Position numbers and translations under genes: made by a program
Shown here: in pieces, positions 11,876 to 21,903 of the stretch
Layout of the letters: every line of letters starts with the position of its first letter
Numbering within the stretch: the first letter of the stretch is position 1
Notes under the pieces: model-generated
The model's input: the letters and a program-made list of their open reading frames with translations, nothing else
Database searches by the model: none
Told to the model about the DNA's origin: nothing
NCBI GenBank assembly: GCA_019973155.2
Contig: BPQB01000145.1
Coordinates: forward strand, 1-41,882
Length of the DNA stretch: 41,882 nucleotides
From: Phanerochaete sordida
Taxonomy: Eukaryota; Basidiomycota; Agaricomycetes; Polyporales; Phanerochaetaceae
Reading direction: 5' to 3'

Positions 11876-12281
11876 GCTGGTACGACGCTTTCCCTCCATG
11901 TCCCGCCCTGCGGCGCCCGGGGCTCTTATGCAATCCCCCTTTTCCCCATGCTATCCCTTTCTCCTCGCCCTACTACCATAGTACTTCGCACCAGAATAAT
12001 CCTACACCTGTCTTAATCGAATACATCGTGATTCATTCGCATTATCTGCATGATCTGGAGAGTGCAAAGATATGTCCTGGCCGCTGGACATGCGGCATTC
12101 ACTGGTGTTATCCCATATGCCTGGTATCTGGCGGCTGGATCCTGCTATTTCCGCTTCCAGCGCACGTCGCTGGCTCTAAGGTACATGCCTGGCTCCAGGC
12201 CGTCTACTGAACGCTGTGTGTCTGGAACCGTCTGGCACAGACGCTACAGACGGTCTCAGAGCGCCTGTGAGATTCCTGATG
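11876..12281. repeat. Transposon right end with subterminal CTGG/CAGAC words
   Basis: No gene is seen. From about 12050 the sequence is rich in repeated short words such as TCTGG, CTGGCT and CAGACG, with mirror copies near the left end at 5580-5640. DNA transposons of this broad group often carry such subterminal repeats as transposase binding sites. The terminal inverted repeat occupies about 12233-12281 and ends in CTGATG. Confidence 0.5.
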
Positions 12282-12283
12282 AT
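12282..12283 (+). repeat. Target-site duplication AT (right)
   Basis: This is the partner of 5560-5561, lying between the transposon end CTGATG and the resumed F-box frame (ATC GTA TAC). Confidence 0.6.
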
Positions 12284-13676
12284 CGTATACAGCCCTCAAT
12301 TCAACAACTCGTCCCTCAACGGAGCCATGAAATACATACGAGCCAGGCACTACTTTCCTCCTCTCCCGCAGCCATGGCTTCATCACCTACATTTGTTAAT
12401 GGCGCACCTTCCGCAGACAGAATTCTGGTGCTATGTCAAGAGAGAGACTCACGCCTCCCAGCTTTCAGTATCAGTACGATGGCCGCCGTTTGCAGCTCTT
12501 CCCCGTGTTCCTCCATCCTTCTACAACCTTCGACTTTCCACTATCCAGATCAGCGGCTCCGAGCTCAAGAGCACTACCGAGCTCGCACGGCTCGTCGACA
12601 GCTTTCCCGCCCTGCAACAGTGCGTCTTCTCCGAACTCAAATTCCTCGACCCCTCTCCAATCATGCGAGCTCAAAGGATCCCACGGAAGGTACCCACAGC
12701 ACTTTGGCGGTGCCAGATCGCGGAGTGCGCAGAAATGTCGATCTCGGCTCAGGCAAAGCTTGCCTTGGACGTTCTAGCAGCTGCGCCTCGACTGGGCCTT
12801 GCCGCAGAGGATCCCCAGTGGAGCGCGCTCCTCGACGCCTTGCTCGCATCGGTACCCAGCGGCTTCAAGCAAGCTTGCATGGAGTTGAACAACTCGGGAG
12901 GTGAGGCTCTCGATAGCCAAGCCCCAGGTGCGCACATGCTCATTCAGTTGTGTGCCGGAAATGCTCAATGCATGACCTTGGCAGACAAAGTGGTTCTGGT
13001 GTTCTCACCAACGGACACCTTAGACGATGATGAGCTCTCAGTGGCCAATATGTGGGTGGAGCGTGCGCGCGCCACACCCACTCGCGCACGCGATGCACCT
13101 GCTTATGTCAGCACGATCAGTCTGACTGCGAGCTTCGCGGCCGCCGAAGATGGACATCCTCCCTCCTTTGATGGCTTCCGAGAAGCCACGGACTACGCGC
13201 ACTTTGAGGAGCTCCGGTTCTGGGTCCGGGAAGGAAATGCGGTGGACGAAGCGGGGATGCGGGCGCTCGTGCGCTCGGTGCTTCGCCGCGAGCAGCTCAC
13301 TTGGGCTCTCGACCGACGGGTCCTGCGGCTGCGGCTTTGCGAGGAGACAGACACTGTTTGGGACGAGATAGCATACATCGACAGCAACCACCTCCTCTCC
13401 TTTCTTGCCGACCGTTCACTGGTTACCGTTGACGACACCCCGCCGACTCTCAATGACAACGAATATGCTGAATACATCTCGCTGTTCATCGACGAGGATA
13501 TGGATGACTATCTTGAGCGACTCCCCACCTTGCGCAAGGAGCGAGCCGCAGCAAAAGCGCGATCGCTGGAGGAGACGTTCGGAGCACCAGGAGATCAGGA
13601 GGAGGCAATTTCAGACCTGCATACAAGCACAGAAGAAGGAGAGGCTGATGCAGACGGCACGGAGGCACACGAGTAG
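12282..13676 (+). pseudogene. F-box-like gene, 3' part, downstream of the transposon
   Basis: The frame resumes at ATC GTA TAC (12282) and runs 464 codons to a TAG, collinear with the intact paralogue from its residue 75 onwards. Shared stretches include YSPQFNNSSLNGA, PPLPQPWLHHLH, GSELKSTTELARLVDSFPA, RIPRKVP, AAEDPQWSALLD and ASFAAAEDGHPPSFDGF. This part is probably the variable substrate-binding region, with regularly spaced blocks in helix/strand style but no repeat I can name. Joined to 5338-5559 at one copy of the target duplication, the frame would be continuous for 538 residues. No premature stop is present. An ATG in the transposon end at 12278 lies in frame, so a shortened product lacking the F-box cannot be excluded. 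Confidence 0.8.
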
Positions 13677-14289
13677 AGCGATTAAGATGGTCAAGCGGAG
13701 TTGTGGAGGTGGACAGCAGGCGGGAGACGATGAGCTCCTGATACTGTAGAGGTGCGTAGTTTTTGTCTGGGTTATACACTGGATCCGACGCTGACATGAC
13801 GAACCAACTAAGGAGCTTGACTACCTGAGTTCTGGAATGCACGTATGACTTTGATTACTGTGTTCGAAACCTGCGCCCACACGGTCTTGCGACTTCGACG
13901 TGGTATGGACCCTTTGCATCTCACTCGAAATAGTACACAGTGGCATGGACGTGGTCTCGATGAGCTTACGCGATGTATCATTACACCCCTCGCCCGAAAG
14001 CTTGCAGTTCAAGGCCAGGAGCATAGGATTTATATTCACGGTGTACCGCTATTCGGACATGCATGCTGTCGATCCCTATGTGAGCCTCGCATCCGCGGCT
14101 TGATCGCCCCCTCTGCAGCCACACTCCGCCATTCAGCATGCGTCGGGCGTCGTTGAAGGTCGCCACACGCGCGTTGCGTCGACGCGCGCGCCTCGCGCGC
14201 AGCCTCGTTCGTCAACGTTGACGGACGCGTCTCGAAGATGTCCTGCGCGGGTAGTATGCCGGTGACGAAGGTTGCATCGACGGCGTGCG

Positions 14290-14960
14290 CGTCACACGTG
14301 GAGAGGCCGAGGGCGACCTTGCTGGGAGAGATCAGCGTCAGTAACGAGCACAATTTCGGCATGAGATCGTGCGTACCTTGTTTGCACGTAACCCGCCGGT
14401 CGACCACCGCAGCATCGCGGAGCATTGGCCACGATATAGACGACCCTGACGATGAGCGGCCGCCCAGTACTCGCGCGCGGGTCGGTAGGATCGCCGAGCG
14501 CAGCGTCGAGTATGAGGACGTCGCTACTTTTGGGCGCAATGAGCATGTTCGCGAGCGTGATGCTGGTCGAGTTCGACGCGCTGAGAACCAGCAGTTGTGC
14601 CTCTTCGACTGCCTAGGTAATGACGCGGGATACGCGCGCGGCGGTGGCGGTGGTTATGCTCTACTAGAGCGCACAGCTGAGTACTCCAGCGCAGACGCAC
14701 GCGGTCTATTCCAAGGTGAGTGTCGCGGCGGCGTCGAGGACTGAGATGGTACTGTACCCGCCTGCGGATAGAGTCAGCGCAGAGTGGCATTGCGGAAGGA
14801 ACGCGTACGGTCATACGATGGGAAAGAGTCTGACATGCCGCCGATGATCACTCGGCCCACGCTCCACGACATCGGGGAACGTCGCGCCAGAATTTGAGCG
14901 CTAGCTGCGCACGGTGTCAGCACTCGGATACCAGAAATCGTTAGACGAACGACATACACA
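14290..14960 (-). pseudogene. Decayed multi-exon gene, unidentified
   Basis: Reading the minus strand, several exon-like pieces are bounded by plausible splice sites. One contains VIIGGMSDSFPSYDR, one GYSTISVLDAAATLTLE followed by a stop, and one (after a CCTAG acceptor near 14614) LLVLSASNSTSITLANMLI and DVLILDAALGDPTDPRAS. A GTACGC donor closes the last piece, and further exon-like sequence follows below 14330. Codon-like composition and exon order suggest a real former gene. I see in-frame stops and no family match. It could also be a fast-diverging gene that I have mis-spliced. Confidence 0.3.
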
Positions 14961-15451
14961 ACGTCATGAACGGCCGGCCACGTCGAGCCTAGAAGCCGGC
15001 GTGTCGTAGATCGCCTGTCTTCAACGGTGAGCAGGTTGGCGAGCCTTGAAATAGTCTTCGTCCGCAGTATTTGCTGTCCGGCCAGGAGCTGCGACGGCGC
15101 GCAGCAAAGGAACCTTGTCTGATGGATAAGACGCTAGTCTCTACGGAATTGTGAATGGTCGAAGGTCGTCCAGTGGCGGACGGGGGACGCGAGAGGCACA
15201 GGATCGCGCCGCCAACGCCGCGCGAGTCGAAGGCGGCGAGGTCGTGCGCGGCCGGATGACGCCCGGCGAACACAGCTCGCGTTTGAACCGATACTCGACA
15301 CCCATTTGATCACGTCTTCTGAGAGCAACATGAGCGTGTGCGTGTAAACAATGAGGGTGATGACGTACCAAAGACAAGGAGGGGGGAGAAGCACACCCGC
15401 AAGCCGTGCCCAGCATCGTCTCTGAGCCGTCGCCTCCGCTCCAATCTTGAG

Positions 15452-15486
15452 GTTGCCCGTTGCCCGTTGCCTGTTGCCCATTGCCC
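15452..15486 (+). repeat. Short tandem repeat, five 7-base units
   Basis: Five imperfect units of GTTGCCC lie in tandem, with changes in the third and fifth units. It is a simple microsatellite with no spacer structure. Confidence 0.8.
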
Positions 15487-17036
15487 CAGCTCCACGCAGA
15501 TTCTGGCCTTCCGGCCAAGACACGCGACGTGCGGGCGCACCTGCCACCACCGTGCGCCGTCGATGCCGACACATTGAGGCGACCGCGCAGACGATGGACA
15601 TTGAGACAGGGGCGAGAGCTGCATCGCGGAACGGTCGCGTTTTCGATATCGCAGGGATCGACCTAAGAGAGGTCAGCAATGCGCACGCGCACCAGAAAAG
15701 CGAGGAAACGCACCTGCGTGACGGCGGTGTCAAGGTTGGCGTGCGCCTGAGCGTCCCACGACAGCAGCCAGGGTGCGTCGTCGTGGCGAGGTCGGCGTGT
15801 ATCTCGCGAGTCGCCGTGCTACAGCGGTGTAGCGTGCGAAAACTCGAAGGGTGTGCGCAGAGGCGTGACTAGCCACATCGATGCGCGACGGCCTGGTCGA
15901 CCATGGGAGTAGGAAGGATCTGTCGTCGGCGCAGAAGTGGGGCAGCGGAGCGGTCGCTTGGGCAGATGAACATAGGGCTCGCTGGTCTCGATTGCTCGCG
16001 TTCGATGGTGACGTTGAATGGGTCGTCTGGCGATCAACGCTGACGAGGCCGTGGATGTGGCCATTCCGATTAGCAGAGGATTGCATTTGACCGGCGGCCG
16101 AGGTGCAGAGGCGTATTAGAAGTCGGTTGTCGGGCTAGCGCTGCAGGTTAGCTGAGCTGACGGCCATCTTCTGCAGCCCAGACTCGACGACAGATGGAGG
16201 GGATCTGGAAGTAGCAGATACTTCGTGTCTGCGCTGCGAGTGGGCGACTTCGCTGTTTTGGCACAGGCCAGCCGACGTCTATGAGCCCTCACAAAGGGCA
16301 CTTCTACACGAGACAAAAGGTCAGAGGACTCGTCATGAGCTACAAGATCAAAGAGACGCACCTTTATTTCCCTGCTGTGCTTAGATGCCCTTGTCAGAAA
16401 GCATCGCGTGTACCGTGGGGATGCTTTAGTGCTAAGCGGCGCCGACCATCCACGGTCGTCGAGACCCAGGATGCAGAGGCTGGGTTGCAGCCTAGCTAGG
16501 ACGATCAGTCGCGCGCGTCGATGGAATTTACTTGAAGACGCACCATATTGGCCCTCGTGCGCGTGCACGGCCGTCTACTAGTGGACAGAACGTGTCCAAG
16601 TGCGACGGTCCGTCTGGTATCTTCACAGTACGGGCACAGAGGCGTGACGCTGTTGTGTCTGCTGGTAGGCTTGCAAACCTGTCCAAGGGAGAGAGCATGC
16701 TTTCAGCGCTGTTGTTGGTGCTTCAAAGACTTGCGGTGAGTCCGCCGCGACGCGTCGCATTTCTCAGCGATGCCAGTCTGAGTCGTAGGATCAACGTAGG
16801 GTCGGAGAATGGGCGCAGCGCTATCGGGGAGGGGGATGTGACTTGCTCTTCACAGCGAGTGCATCTTCGTGGAGGTATCGGTTTGCGGATCTGTGCAAGA
16901 CGAAGGCAAAATACGCACCTTGTACGCGGGGGCGACAGCCATATGCGGTTGCAACATCGGGTTACTGCTGGCCAGCAGGAGACGGCCCAAGGCGCGGCAT
17001 GGCACAAAGCGAGGAAGGGTGGGTTAGCGAACCAGA

Positions 17037-20000
17037 GAGCAGGGTGTATGACGGGCTTGAGTGCGAGGCATAGAAGGCGGCGGACGTGCTGCGGGAGGAG
17101 TCCAACCCGAAGACGCGCCTGGGCGTCTTTTATATTGCTCGCGCGGCGCGCGTTCCACGTGGGCAGAGCGCGCGCGGCGGCGCGTAATTGACGCGTGCCG
17201 TCGAGCTGCGTCCAACGCTCTGCCAGGTCCCGCCCAGCTGGCCACGACGCTCTCAGTCCCCACGCCGTTCTCTCGACTGTGTCCGGTGAGCCTCGCCTCT
17301 TTGCCTCCTTGGTCGTCTTGCTCAGACCGGCTTAGAGCCCCGCAAAGCAACCGCAAAGTGTATACTTTGCCGCTGCGGCTACTGCGTACAAGGTGCGTCT
17401 CCTTTCGCTTCGCTCCCTCTACCCATCCATCCGACCACCCCATCACTCTGCGCGTACCGCGAAGAGCAAAGTACTAGCAAGCCGGTGCCACTCCCCTCGT
17501 CTGCGAACTCTACGCGACATGTCCGCCCTCGAAGAAGTAATCTCAGCGAAGCAGACGAACCGCAAGCCCCTGGAGCAACAATGCCGGCGCCGCGGACGCG
17601 TATATCGCGTGTCTGCCGTGCTATCTCAAGGCGCAAGACGGCCAGTACGGCAAACGGCGTGTTACCGCCACCATCGCAGCCCCAGTACGCTCGCTATGGA
17701 CGGGCCTGTTACCGCGATCCTGGAGAAACGAGGTGCGTGAACACTCGCTTTGCCTCGATGTGCGTTGCTGACTGGCCTCACAAGTCCTTGGCGCAGCCCT
17801 CCAGACGCAGGTCCGTCACGGAGCGTCGACCTGGCTCGCGAAGGAGCACGTCGCACTGCCAGGCGGCCGATTCCGCTCTGCATCGCCGGGCGTGGGTATA
17901 ATAGACACAATGGTGCGTCCAAGCAGGTTCTTTGAGCTATATGGGCCTTCTGAACGTCAGGTCCTAGCATTTGTTCCCGCGCAATCCACCAGCGCCGAGC
18001 CGCTTCAGATTACGAGAACTGCCCTTCGCCGAACACACCCGCACACTCGAACTCTCTTCAACATCGGTTCGTCATCAGGGGCCAGATCATATCAGCAAGT
18101 GGTGTGCGCCCTCCTGCGCCGCGCGTTAGGGCACGAAATCCGCTGCAGAACGATGTAGACGCGAACACGCTGTCGTCGACATCGCTCCCGCGAAGACTGC
18201 CAGAGGTACACGATTATCTTTGGCCGCAAAGAGGCAACACGGCGCAATAGACCTCGGGCTGCCGCCACCCCAGCACGTTGCGTAGCATCGTCCTCATTGC
18301 GAACAGCACCGGCAATGTCGGCGGCAGGCCGAGTGTCCGTGGCGCGTGCAGTGCGCCCTGGTTCGCCAGACACCGCCGAGCTGCAGAGCGTCCAACCCGC
18401 GCCGCGCGGACCTCCGAAAGCCTGCCAGTTTTGAACATTGCTGGAGGTGCAGTGCGGGTTTGTCAGCGGCGCGACGTTTCTCTTTACCGACCCAGCCGAC
18501 ACGCGCGCAAACTTTCGTATCGGCGTCGGCCCCTTGCTGGCAACATGTTACGCATTGCGTATGTGATTGGCCGCTCGAAGCTCAGCTTCTATGGAGTGTC
18601 GTGAGTGGCCCTCGATAAGCGGACAGACGTGCGTGCTGAACGCGAACGACAGATCCAGTTTTTTAGGGGTATGTCTGCCGCCATGCTCCCAGACCAGTCA
18701 AACGCAAGGCGAGGAATAGCGCGGCGAATCCTCACGAGTGGTCCCAAGGTACGCCCCGCTTTCCTTCCCGCGTCTCACCCTCACCCAACCTTTCAGCAGA
18801 TACGTTGTATATCAACGCGAACCTCACCGGCGCCGGCGCTGCGCTCGGGGAAACCTCAGCCTCCTGCGGCGCAGCGGGTCCATTCGAATATCGCCACCGC
18901 GCAGACCGTGCCGGTGCCCGTATGCAGCGCTTTCAGCGGCGGGAAACAGCACGCCCGTCGCGCACCAAGGTCCCTGACCCGCCGTACACGCCATGCGCGA
19001 GCCATTGCCGTTCGCGCGCGCGGTCGTGGCGCTCGAGGAGGGCGACGGCGGGCCCATGTTGTTCGGCCCCGAAGAAACGATCGCCGACGTGTATGCGATA
19101 TACGCGGGCGCGGAGCATTCAGCACCAAATCGTTGGACGTCGGAGCGGCGATCGCCTGTGTCGATAGTTGGATTCCGGACTCAATTTACGGGGCCGCGGC
19201 GCGCCGAGTACGAGAGAATGGCAGCAGCGTCGGGCCAAGCGGCGGCGTGAGGCCCGCTATTGCAGCGTGTCTGCGGGTATGCCCTACTCTCGCGCGAGCG
19301 ACGCGAAACTCATTACCTTTGCAGGGCACGGAAGCTCCCCAGGCCGGAACAAATTGACGGTGCGTGCGCGGTTCCGGATATACTATCGCGCAGATGCTGA
19401 TGGCTGGCTCTGGGAATGCCTGTGACGAACGCCAGGCCCCAGGTTCTGCTCGGCAGCAATATCCTTGGTATGCACCGCACATCGCTCGCCCTACGTCCAT
19501 CTCACATGCATCGCAGACCCTGTCGTTCCGATATCAAACTACGCGGCGTCGGACCTTACTATTCTACCGCGACAATCGTCCACAGCGGACACAACCGGTC
19601 CGCCAGGCTCGCGTATTCCGTCTCCCGTGCGTTTCTGCTTCTCACTTCGTGATTCTGGCTACTGACAGCCTGCGCAGCATACGTCCCAGTGCATATCACC
19701 GCCTTGCACCGCGCTGGCGCTGAAGGCGTACATCAACGCCGTGCGCTTCGACCGCAGGGTACGGCCTGCCGGAGCAGAGCACAAATATTCCCGCAGGCGT
19801 CGAGCTGGACAGCTGTGAAGCAGCCAATTTCACCGATTCTTGCGTGTGTATCCGGGAGTCTGTAACTAACTCAGGGTGGATATGTAATCGCTTGATCCTT
19901 TCTGCTAGGACTGCTATGTCTGCGTGCGGTGCGAAGGCCGAATGATTATGGGAGATCCTTGCAATTGGGACGATTATATGCTATGTATGGACGATTCTGC

Positions 20001-20241
20001 GTTTTCCAGGTGCCTTGGGCGCGCGCGACGCAGGCGGCGCTACCCAGGGTGTCCAGACGCCTTCCGTGCACGAGGCAGAGAAGTCGGCCCGGGGGCTGCG
20101 CAGACGTCGCATGCTGTCCTAGGAATCCGGGGACGTGCGGATGAGGCGAGGCTCGTCGGTCTCGCACTCGTCCCCTACCACCACCACCCCGCCCGCATCG
20201 TCCTCGCACAGCCGTCGCCGACCTATCTGCCGCCGTCTAGC
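17037..20241 (+). repeat. Segmental duplication, copy 2 (matches 1.88-5.34 kb)
   Basis: This is the second copy of the unit upstream of an F-box gene. Order and orientation match copy 1. Blocks at 17101-17200, 17310-17395, 17460-17530, 19540-19600 and 19930-20241 are closest. Candidate coding segments remain alignable but frames differ between copies. For example, around 19522-19610 this copy reads on through PVVPISNYAASDLTILPRQ while copy 1 has a stop in the matching stretch. The carried gene is probably dead in both copies; I could not name it. Confidence 0.6.
17128..17161 (+). promoter_or_regulatory. TATA-like box plus CACGTG E-box, copy 2
   Basis: TTTTATATT at 17128-17136 is followed by CACGTG at 17156-17161, the same layout as at 1975-2007. 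The surrounding 60 bases are nearly identical to copy 1. Confidence 0.4.
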
Positions 20242-21903
20242 ATGCCGCCGGTCACAGGAGCCGACCTCCCGTCTGAGGTCATCGCAAACATCCTCAGCAA
20301 TTTTGCGATTCTTGCGTGGGATAACGTCAATAAATATCGGAGCTGGAAACAGGGTCTTGTCGCGTCAAGTCTCGTGTGCAGGTATTGGTCGGAATGCATC
20401 CGGCCGGCCCTCTTTGAAGACATAACATCAAGAGATGCATCTGACCTGTCCTTCATTGAAGGTATCGTCTACAGCCCTCAATTCAACAACTCGTCTCTTA
20501 ACGGAGCCATCAAATACCTACGAGCCAAGCACTACTTTCCTCCTCTCCCACAACCATGGCTTCATCACCTGCATTCGTTAATGGCGCACCTCCCACAGAC
20601 GGAATTCTGGTGCTATGTCAAGAGAGAGACTCGCGCCTCCCAGCTTTCAGTACCAGTACGATGGCCGCCGTTTGCAGCTCTGCCCCGCGTACCTCCGTCC
20701 TTCTACAGCCTGCGGCTTTCCGTAATCCGTATCATCGGCTCCGAGCTCAAGAGCACTACCGAGCTTGCACGGCTCGTCGACAGCTTTCCCGCTGTGCAAG
20801 AGTGCTATTTCTCCCAGCTCAAATTCATCGATCCCTCTCCAATCATCCGAGCTCGAAGGATCCCACGGAAGGTCCCGAGAGCACTCGGGATATGCGTCAT
20901 CTCGGAGTGCGCAGACGTGCCGATCTCGGCTCAAGCACGGCTTGCGTTGGACCTCCTCGCAGCCGCGCCTCGACAGGGCCTTGCCGCGGAGGATCCCCAG
21001 TGGAGCGCGCTCCTCGATACCTTGCTTGCATTGGTGCCCAGTGGCTTCCGGGGAGCTCGCATGGATTTGTACCAATCGGGAGGTGCGCCTCTCGACGGCC
21101 GAGCCCCAGGTGCGCACATGGTCATTCAGTTGTGTGCCGGAGACGCTCAATGCATGACCTTGGCAGGCAGAGTGGTTCTGGGGTTCTCAGAAACGGACAC
21201 CCCAGACGATGACCAGCTCACGGCCAATGTGTGGGTGGAGCGTGCACGCGCCACACTCACTCGCGCAGGCGACGCACCTGCTTACGTCAGCAAGATCAGT
21301 CTGACTGCCAGCTTCGCGTCCGCCGAAGACGGACATCCTCCCTCCTTCGATGGCTTCCAGGAAGCTGTGGACCTCGCCCGCTTTGAGGAGCTCTGGTTCT
21401 ATGTGCGCGCAGGAAATGCGCAGGACGAAGCGGGGATGCAGACGCTCGTGCGCTCGTTGCTTCGCCGCGAGCAACTAACTTGGGCTCTCGACCGAGGCGT
21501 CCTGTGGCTGTCACTCTGTGCCATCATCAATGGCAAGGTGCGCGAGTGGGGAGACATAGCATACATTGACCGGAGGACCCTCCTCTCTGCTCCCGCCGGC
21601 CGCTCCGTCCCCATCATCGACGCGACGCCACCAACCCTAGACAACAACGAACACGCCGAGCATCTCTCGTTGTTCTTCGAGGACAAGAGGGCAGACTACC
21701 TTCGGCGACTTCCCGCCTTGCGCATAGAGCGAGCAAAGGCAAAGGCGCGTCTGTTGGAGGAGACGTCCGAGTTGCCGGCGAATCAGGTCACGGCGGTTCC
21801 AGCACCGCATACAACCGCAGGAGAAGGAGCTGGTGGCAACGAGACAGAAGAACGTGATGCCGACGCTCTCTGTGGGGATAAAGATGAGGATGGAGGACGA
21901 TGA
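20242..21903 (+). CDS. F-box-like protein, intact (553 residues)
   Basis: This is the only complete member of the F-box family in the window and is encoded without introns. The N-terminus MPPVTGADLPSEVIANILSN opens an F-box-like domain of about 45-50 residues ending around CRYWSECIRPALFEDI. By family knowledge this would bind Skp1 and place the protein in an SCF ubiquitin ligase. The rest is a long region shared with the copies at 12282 and 40694, with conserved blocks such as YSPQFNNSSLNGAIKYLRAK, GSELKSTTELARLVDSFPAV and RIPRKVPRAL. It is the likely substrate-recognition part; I see no clear leucine-rich repeat. The C-terminal 50 residues are charged and diverge most from the first copy. 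The frame is open upstream to 19924, but the MPPVTG start is the one shared by all copies. Confidence 0.8.
   Translation: MPPVTGADLPSEVIANILSNFAILAWDNVNKYRSWKQGLVASSLVCRYWSECIRPALFEDITSRDASDLSFIEGIVYSPQFNNSSLNGAIKYLRAKHYFPPLPQPWLHHLHSLMAHLPQTEFWCYVKRETRASQLSVPVRWPPFAALPRVPPSFYSLRLSVIRIIGSELKSTTELARLVDSFPAVQECYFSQLKFIDPSPIIRARRIPRKVPRALGICVISECADVPISAQARLALDLLAAAPRQGLAAEDPQWSALLDTLLALVPSGFRGARMDLYQSGGAPLDGRAPGAHMVIQLCAGDAQCMTLAGRVVLGFSETDTPDDDQLTANVWVERARATLTRAGDAPAYVSKISLTASFASAEDGHPPSFDGFQEAVDLARFEELWFYVRAGNAQDEAGMQTLVRSLLRREQLTWALDRGVLWLSLCAIINGKVREWGDIAYIDRRTLLSAPAGRSVPIIDATPPTLDNNEHAEHLSLFFEDKRADYLRRLPALRIERAKAKARLLEETSELPANQVTAVPAPHTTAGEGAGGNETEERDADALCGDKDEDGGR

Larger units (their letters stand above)
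5562..12281. mobile_element. Plavaka-type DNA transposon (6.72 kb) inserted in the F-box gene
   Basis: The element was delimited by comparison with the uninterrupted paralogue at about 20460. Its ends are perfect 6-base inverted repeats, CATCAG at 5562 and CTGATG ending at 12281, extending as imperfect inverted repeats. For example, GCTCTG at 5581-5586 is mirrored by CAGAGC at 12257-12262 at the same distance from the end. AGCGTCTG at 5597-5604 is mirrored at 12238-12245, one base further in. It holds two divergent multi-exon genes: a KDZ/Plavaka-family transposase on minus and an unidentified companion on plus. Plavaka elements are common in Agaricomycetes. The transposase has no visible internal stop. 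The companion has one possible frameshift. Confidence 0.85.
13677..17036. other. Gene-poor interval with decayed exon-like pieces
   Basis: No intact gene was found between the split F-box gene and the second duplicated unit. Minus-strand pieces around 14290-14960 look like old exons and are listed separately. The rest (13677-14220, 14960-17036) has only chance-length open frames on both strands and no repeat family shared with other parts of the window apart from a short 7-base repeat at 15452. Confidence 0.5.

Noticed and set aside
12050..12904. Plus-strand 284-codon frame
   Set aside because: It straddles the transposon end and runs in a different frame from the F-box sequence; no homology to the paralogues in this frame.
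15452..15486. Short direct repeats as a CRISPR array
   Set aside because: Units are 7 bases in tandem without spacers, and the organism is a eukaryote.
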